Part shown: positions 63,535 through 64,000 of the stretch, in pieces
How the letters are laid out: each line of letters begins with the position of its first letter
Position numbering within the stretch: the first letter of the stretch is position 1
DNA from: Candidatus Praeruminimicrobium purgamenti
GTDB lineage: Bacteria > Elusimicrobiota > Endomicrobiia > Endomicrobiales > Endomicrobiaceae
Assembly: GCA_018433585.1 (NCBI GenBank)
Contig: JAHDQW010000001.1
Coordinates: 310,001-374,000 of the forward strand
Direction of reading: 5' to 3'
Length of the DNA: 64,000 bases
The notes under the pieces: generated by a model
Seen by the model: only the letters and a program-made list of their open reading frames with translations
Told to the model about the DNA's origin: nothing
Databases searched by the model: none
Made by a program: the position numbers and the translations under genes

Positions 63535-64000
63535 ATGAATCAAATGTTTTGTTTTCAATGCGAGCAAACCGCAGGTTCAACAGGATGCAAAGGACAGGCA
63601 GGGGTATGCGGAAAACCTGCAGATGTTGCAAATATACAGGATAAATTGACAGAATCATTGATTGAGCTGGCGATGGCTGCAGAAGGAAAAAAGGTCGGAG
63701 AAACAACTCATAAGGCCGTTATTTCAGGTTTATTTATGACAATAACAAACGTCAATTTTAATGAAAAAAGCATAAATAAACAAATTGATATCATAAGAAA
63801 AGAGAAAGAAAAATTGTCTTCATCATGCTGCTGCACATGCGGCTGCGGCGAAGTTGAACGCTTTGACATTAAAAAAATTTGGGAAGGCAATGAGGATATC
63901 CGTTCGTTAAAATCATTAATTCTATTCGGCTTGAAAGGCGTCGGCGCTTATGCTTATCATGCTATGGTTTTAGGGTATGAAGATAACGAAATAAACGAAT
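63535..64000 (+). CDS. hcp: hybrid cluster protein (Hcp), 3' end outside the window
   Basis: N-terminal 155 residues of Hcp, the anaerobic enzyme with a hybrid Fe-S-O cluster that reduces hydroxylamine in vitro and nitric oxide in vivo. The N-terminal cluster motif is C-x2-C-x8-C-x6-C (FCFQCEQTAGSTGCKGQAG then VCG), the form that carries a [4Fe-4S] cluster in strict anaerobes. Helical segments LIELAMAAEGK and FGLKGVGAYAYHA are typical. A cysteine-rich CCCTCGCGE at about residues 100-108 is notable. GGAGG precedes the ATG. The frame is open at base 64000. Confidence 0.93.
   Translation, partial: MNQMFCFQCEQTAGSTGCKGQAGVCGKPADVANIQDKLTESLIELAMAAEGKKVGETTHKAVISGLFMTITNVNFNEKSINKQIDIIRKEKEKLSSSCCCTCGCGEVERFDIKKIWEGNEDIRSLKSLILFGLKGVGAYAYHAMVLGYEDNEINE

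Noticed and set aside
1-64000. CRISPR arrays, rRNA genes and riboswitches
   Set aside because: No regularly spaced direct repeats, no rRNA sequence and no recognisable riboswitch cores were found by reading; weak or divergent ones could be missed without a covariance search.

Overview
The window is AT-rich, gene-dense bacterial DNA that looks like an anaerobe with a Gram-negative envelope. The envelope is indicated by an arabinose-5-phosphate isomerase of the LPS/Kdo pathway and a lipoprotein adaptor/RND pump/TolC-type channel operon. Anaerobic life is indicated by HydE for [FeFe]-hydrogenase assembly and by a hybrid cluster protein with its ferredoxin. A type IV pilin with a GFTLTE processing site and the overall style of the proteins suggest Elusimicrobiota, possibly Endomicrobium-like; that placement is inference from memory, not a database result.

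Layout. 1-1395: MFS transporter cut by the window edge. 1448-6281: histidine genes hisD, a 68-codon gene, hisB, hisA, hisI, then trpF and kdsD, closed by a clear terminator. 6312-12472: a TetR regulator, membrane-fusion lipoprotein, RND pump and outer-membrane channel in one operon. 12540-13580: hydE. 13658-17632: a sulfur block with an IscR-like Rrf2 regulator, a 29-residue cysteine-rich leader peptide, metY, cysK and mnmA. 17633-18337: phosphodiesterase and NifU-type Fe-S scaffold on the minus strand. 18550-20013: DUF5989 protein and SGNH-hydrolase-like protein. 20058-21983: NAD synthase. 22179-22445: tRNA-Pro and tRNA-Arg. 22563-28996: smpB and an AddA/AddB-like helicase-nuclease pair. 29071-30589: flavodoxin-like reductase, DUF4833 protein and type IV pilin, then a terminator and tRNA-Ser(CGA).

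30736-42047 is an accessory, defence-like island directly downstream of tRNA-Ser. It holds a probably truncated AAA ATPase, McrB-McrC (type IV restriction), two dynamin-like GTPases resembling LeoBC and LeoA (the Eleos anti-phage pair), a 424-base non-coding stretch with short repeats, and a large protein with a PD-(D/E)XK-like segment and a C-terminal SEC-C zinc motif. A 12-base repeat of the tRNA-Ser 3' boundary recurs at 39507 and may be an attachment-site remnant. No integrase is present.

42105-64000 returns to core genes: PfkB kinase, GNAT, a CCA-adding-type nucleotidyltransferase, a tight operon (small acidic membrane protein, 1461-residue TPR protein, exported ankyrin protein, cyclic-nucleotide-binding-fold protein, AI-2E-type permease, glgB), an M48 protease, an M42 aminopeptidase, alaS, an ACT-domain regulator, def and a cardiolipin synthase. 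It ends with a Crp/Fnr regulator divergent from a ferredoxin-hcp operon, with a palindrome between them at the spacing of a class II activator site.

The observations most worth following are the cysteine-codon leader peptide in front of metY-cysK-mnmA, the McrBC plus Eleos-like island at tRNA-Ser, the SEC-C/nuclease-like protein next to it, and apparently leaderless promoters at hisD and alaS.
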